The position numbers were made by a program, and so were the translations under genes. A model generated the notes under the pieces. It searched no databases and was not told where the DNA came from. It saw only the letters and a list, made by a program, of their open reading frames with translations. Source: Adenanthera pavonina (lineage: Eukaryota > Streptophyta > Magnoliopsida > Fabales > Fabaceae). Taken from it: a stretch of 64,000 nt of DNA. Positions 62,520 to 64,000 of this stretch are shown piece by piece; the first letter of the stretch is position 1; every line of letters starts with the position of its first letter. The DNA is taken from assembly GCA_026686845.1 (NCBI GenBank), contig JAIVEN010000028.1:3549001-3613000 (forward strand), in the 5' to 3' direction.

Positions 62520-63029
62520 AAACATCATACTAAACATTAAACCGGTCAAAATATTAGTTTAAAATTTAATAGTTGAATTATAATTTAATCGAAATTAAAT
62601 CGGTAATAATAAATTTAATATTTTTTTAATTTTACATATTATATAGAAAATTAAAAATATTATTAATAAGTTTTTACAACCTAATATTAAAATCTCAACA
62701 AGTTAATATTTATCTATAATTATATTTTAAATTCAAAATAATTAATTAATATTTTATTTTTATATTATTTGTTAAGTAAATATATCAGTATTAATAATTA
62801 TATATTATAATAATACTTATACAATATTATAATATGGAAAGAAAAAATTTATATAAAAAATAACACTATTTAGTACTAAAAATAATATTATTTTATTTTA
62901 AAAACTAAAAAATAAAAATAATAAAATTTTTTTAAAAAAAAATTTTTTTAAAAAATTAGGCATGGTTGTATCAGTTCAATACTAGTTCATAATCGGTTTG
63001 ACCGATTTTTACCGATTCTAAAAATGTTG
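62520..63029 (-). mobile_element. Short hAT-related copy, opposite orientation
   Basis: Read on the minus strand it starts CAACATTTTTAGAATCGG and contains the same AT-rich middle as 17275-17908. It then has ATTAAATTATAATTCAACTA before the end, matching 17830-17850. The outer ends are eroded and I find no clear 8-bp duplication. Confidence 0.5.
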
Positions 63030-63115
63030 GGTCGAGATTTACGACCAGACGTGACCTAAGATTAGTTTCTAATCCAATTTTTTTTTTCAATACTAATGAA
63101 ATCTTCAAATGATAA

Positions 63116-63487
63116 GTGTGTGTTTGGATTAGATTATATATAAGTGATTATGAGGATAAGTGATTATTCATAATAGATTATGAGAATGAGTAATTATGTG
63201 AAAAGTGATTTGTGTTTAGATATTTTTAACTCATAAGTAATTTTGAGAAAAGAAATGTGTTTGAATATTGGGGTTTAAGTGATTATTGGGTGGATAATAA
63301 GAAGAAAAAGTGAAATAGATGATTATGAGAGAATAAGTGATTATTATAAGCTGAAAAAAGTAGTTTATAAAAATAATCACTTAAATAGATATAAGTGATT
63401 ATTTTAATCTGTATTGTGTTTATTTACTGACAGTATAATCACTTTTCTCTGCTCCATAATCACTTATAATTTAATCCAAATAGCCCC
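63116..63487. mobile_element. Tourist-like MITE, 372 bp
   Basis: The ends GTGTGTGTTTGGATTAGATT and AATTTAATCCAAATAGCCCC are inverted repeats. They are flanked by TAA at 63113-63115 and 63488-63490. The interior is built of AAGTGATTAT and its complement. Confidence 0.85.
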
Positions 63488-63490
63488 TAA

Positions 63491-64000
63491 GTGAGAAGGG
63501 ATGAGGACTGAACAAAATTAAAGAAAAAACTGATATTTCCATGTCATCCGTCTTAACAGATTTATCAATGGAAGGGTATTGCTTGCATATAAATACGCAT
63601 CATTTAAGGAGGTTTTATATATTTTAACCATATAAAATATAAAAATTATAGTTACAGTTACATGTTATGAATACGATTTATATTTTAAAGTTCATGTAAT
63701 ATACAAAGAGCTCATCTGCATTCTACAAAATGAGACGTAAAGCTCATATTTGAAAATAAACGAAAAAATATTTTCAATCTTTTTGACAAAACAAAGAAAC
63801 GATTTAAGTAGTTTTATAATAAGTTTTCTTTTTTTTTTTGCATGAAGTTTTATGTTAATAACCTTTGATGTCAGTTATATATATATATATATATATAGTG
63901 ATGATATGTTGAACAGAAATACAGAAGAATTGCTGAATGTTAATATAAATATTTTTTCTTTCATAAGCGATAACTCTTATATGATTTTAGAAATAAAAAT
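63491..64000. other. Spacer, no gene recognised
   Basis: AT-rich, with a TA run near 63877-63898. No frame or element can be supported. Confidence 0.4.

Overview
The window is AT-rich nuclear DNA of a flowering plant, most likely a eudicot. The evidence is spliced genes of the plant-specific DUF1262 family, plant-type LTR retrotransposons, a CACTA (En/Spm) transposon, hAT elements, and Tourist- and Stowaway-like MITEs. I cannot name the species. There is no bacterial, organellar or CRISPR content, and I recognised no RNA gene.

The only host genes I can support form a decayed tandem cluster of DUF1262 genes, all on the + strand. Two are intact with three exons each: gene 1 (7729-9937, 377 aa) and gene 2 (20289-22479, 382 aa). 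Five further copies are broken. They are a 3' tail at 3254-3365, a tail split into 10466-10556 and 16552-16627, two scraps at 23325-23385 and 26982-27027, a near full-length pseudogene at 35183-37809, and a tail at 57527-57673. The repeated units share flanking sequence as well as exons, so they arose by segmental tandem duplication. The function of DUF1262 proteins is unknown.

The rest is layered transposons. From the left: an LTR end inserted in an older LTR (1-2077); a CACTA end abutting a DUF1262 tail (3253); a 1.48-kb hAT derivative with a Tourist-like MITE inside (4889-6371); gene 1; a ~6-kb LTR-like insertion that splits a DUF1262 tail and itself holds a 2.3-kb solo LTR; a 634-bp hAT MITE; gene 2; a small CACTA derivative (24007-~26612); a 6.55-kb non-coding element with two LTRs (27382-33932); and the pseudogene, hit by a Stowaway-like MITE and a solo LTR.

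From 38.76 to 56.5 kb lies a minus-strand Ty3/gypsy chromovirus-like element. Its pol is cut by a solo LTR (43356-54592), which is in turn cut by an 8.84-kb CACTA element (44980-53818) carrying broken TNP2-like and TNPA-like genes. At the right are another CACTA end, a DUF1262 tail, and a 4.16-kb hAT element (57978-62136) with a dead transposase. That hAT shares its ends with the two smaller hAT derivatives near genes 1 and 2.

The most unusual signals are: the gene-copy graveyard, in which paralogues serve as empty-site references for several insertions; a pair of diverged stem-loops kept inside the non-coding LTR element; lineage-specific changes in gene 1 (in-frame 30-bp duplication, missing Cys-rich segment, paired TGACG motif upstream); and an intron in gene 2 that is open in frame.
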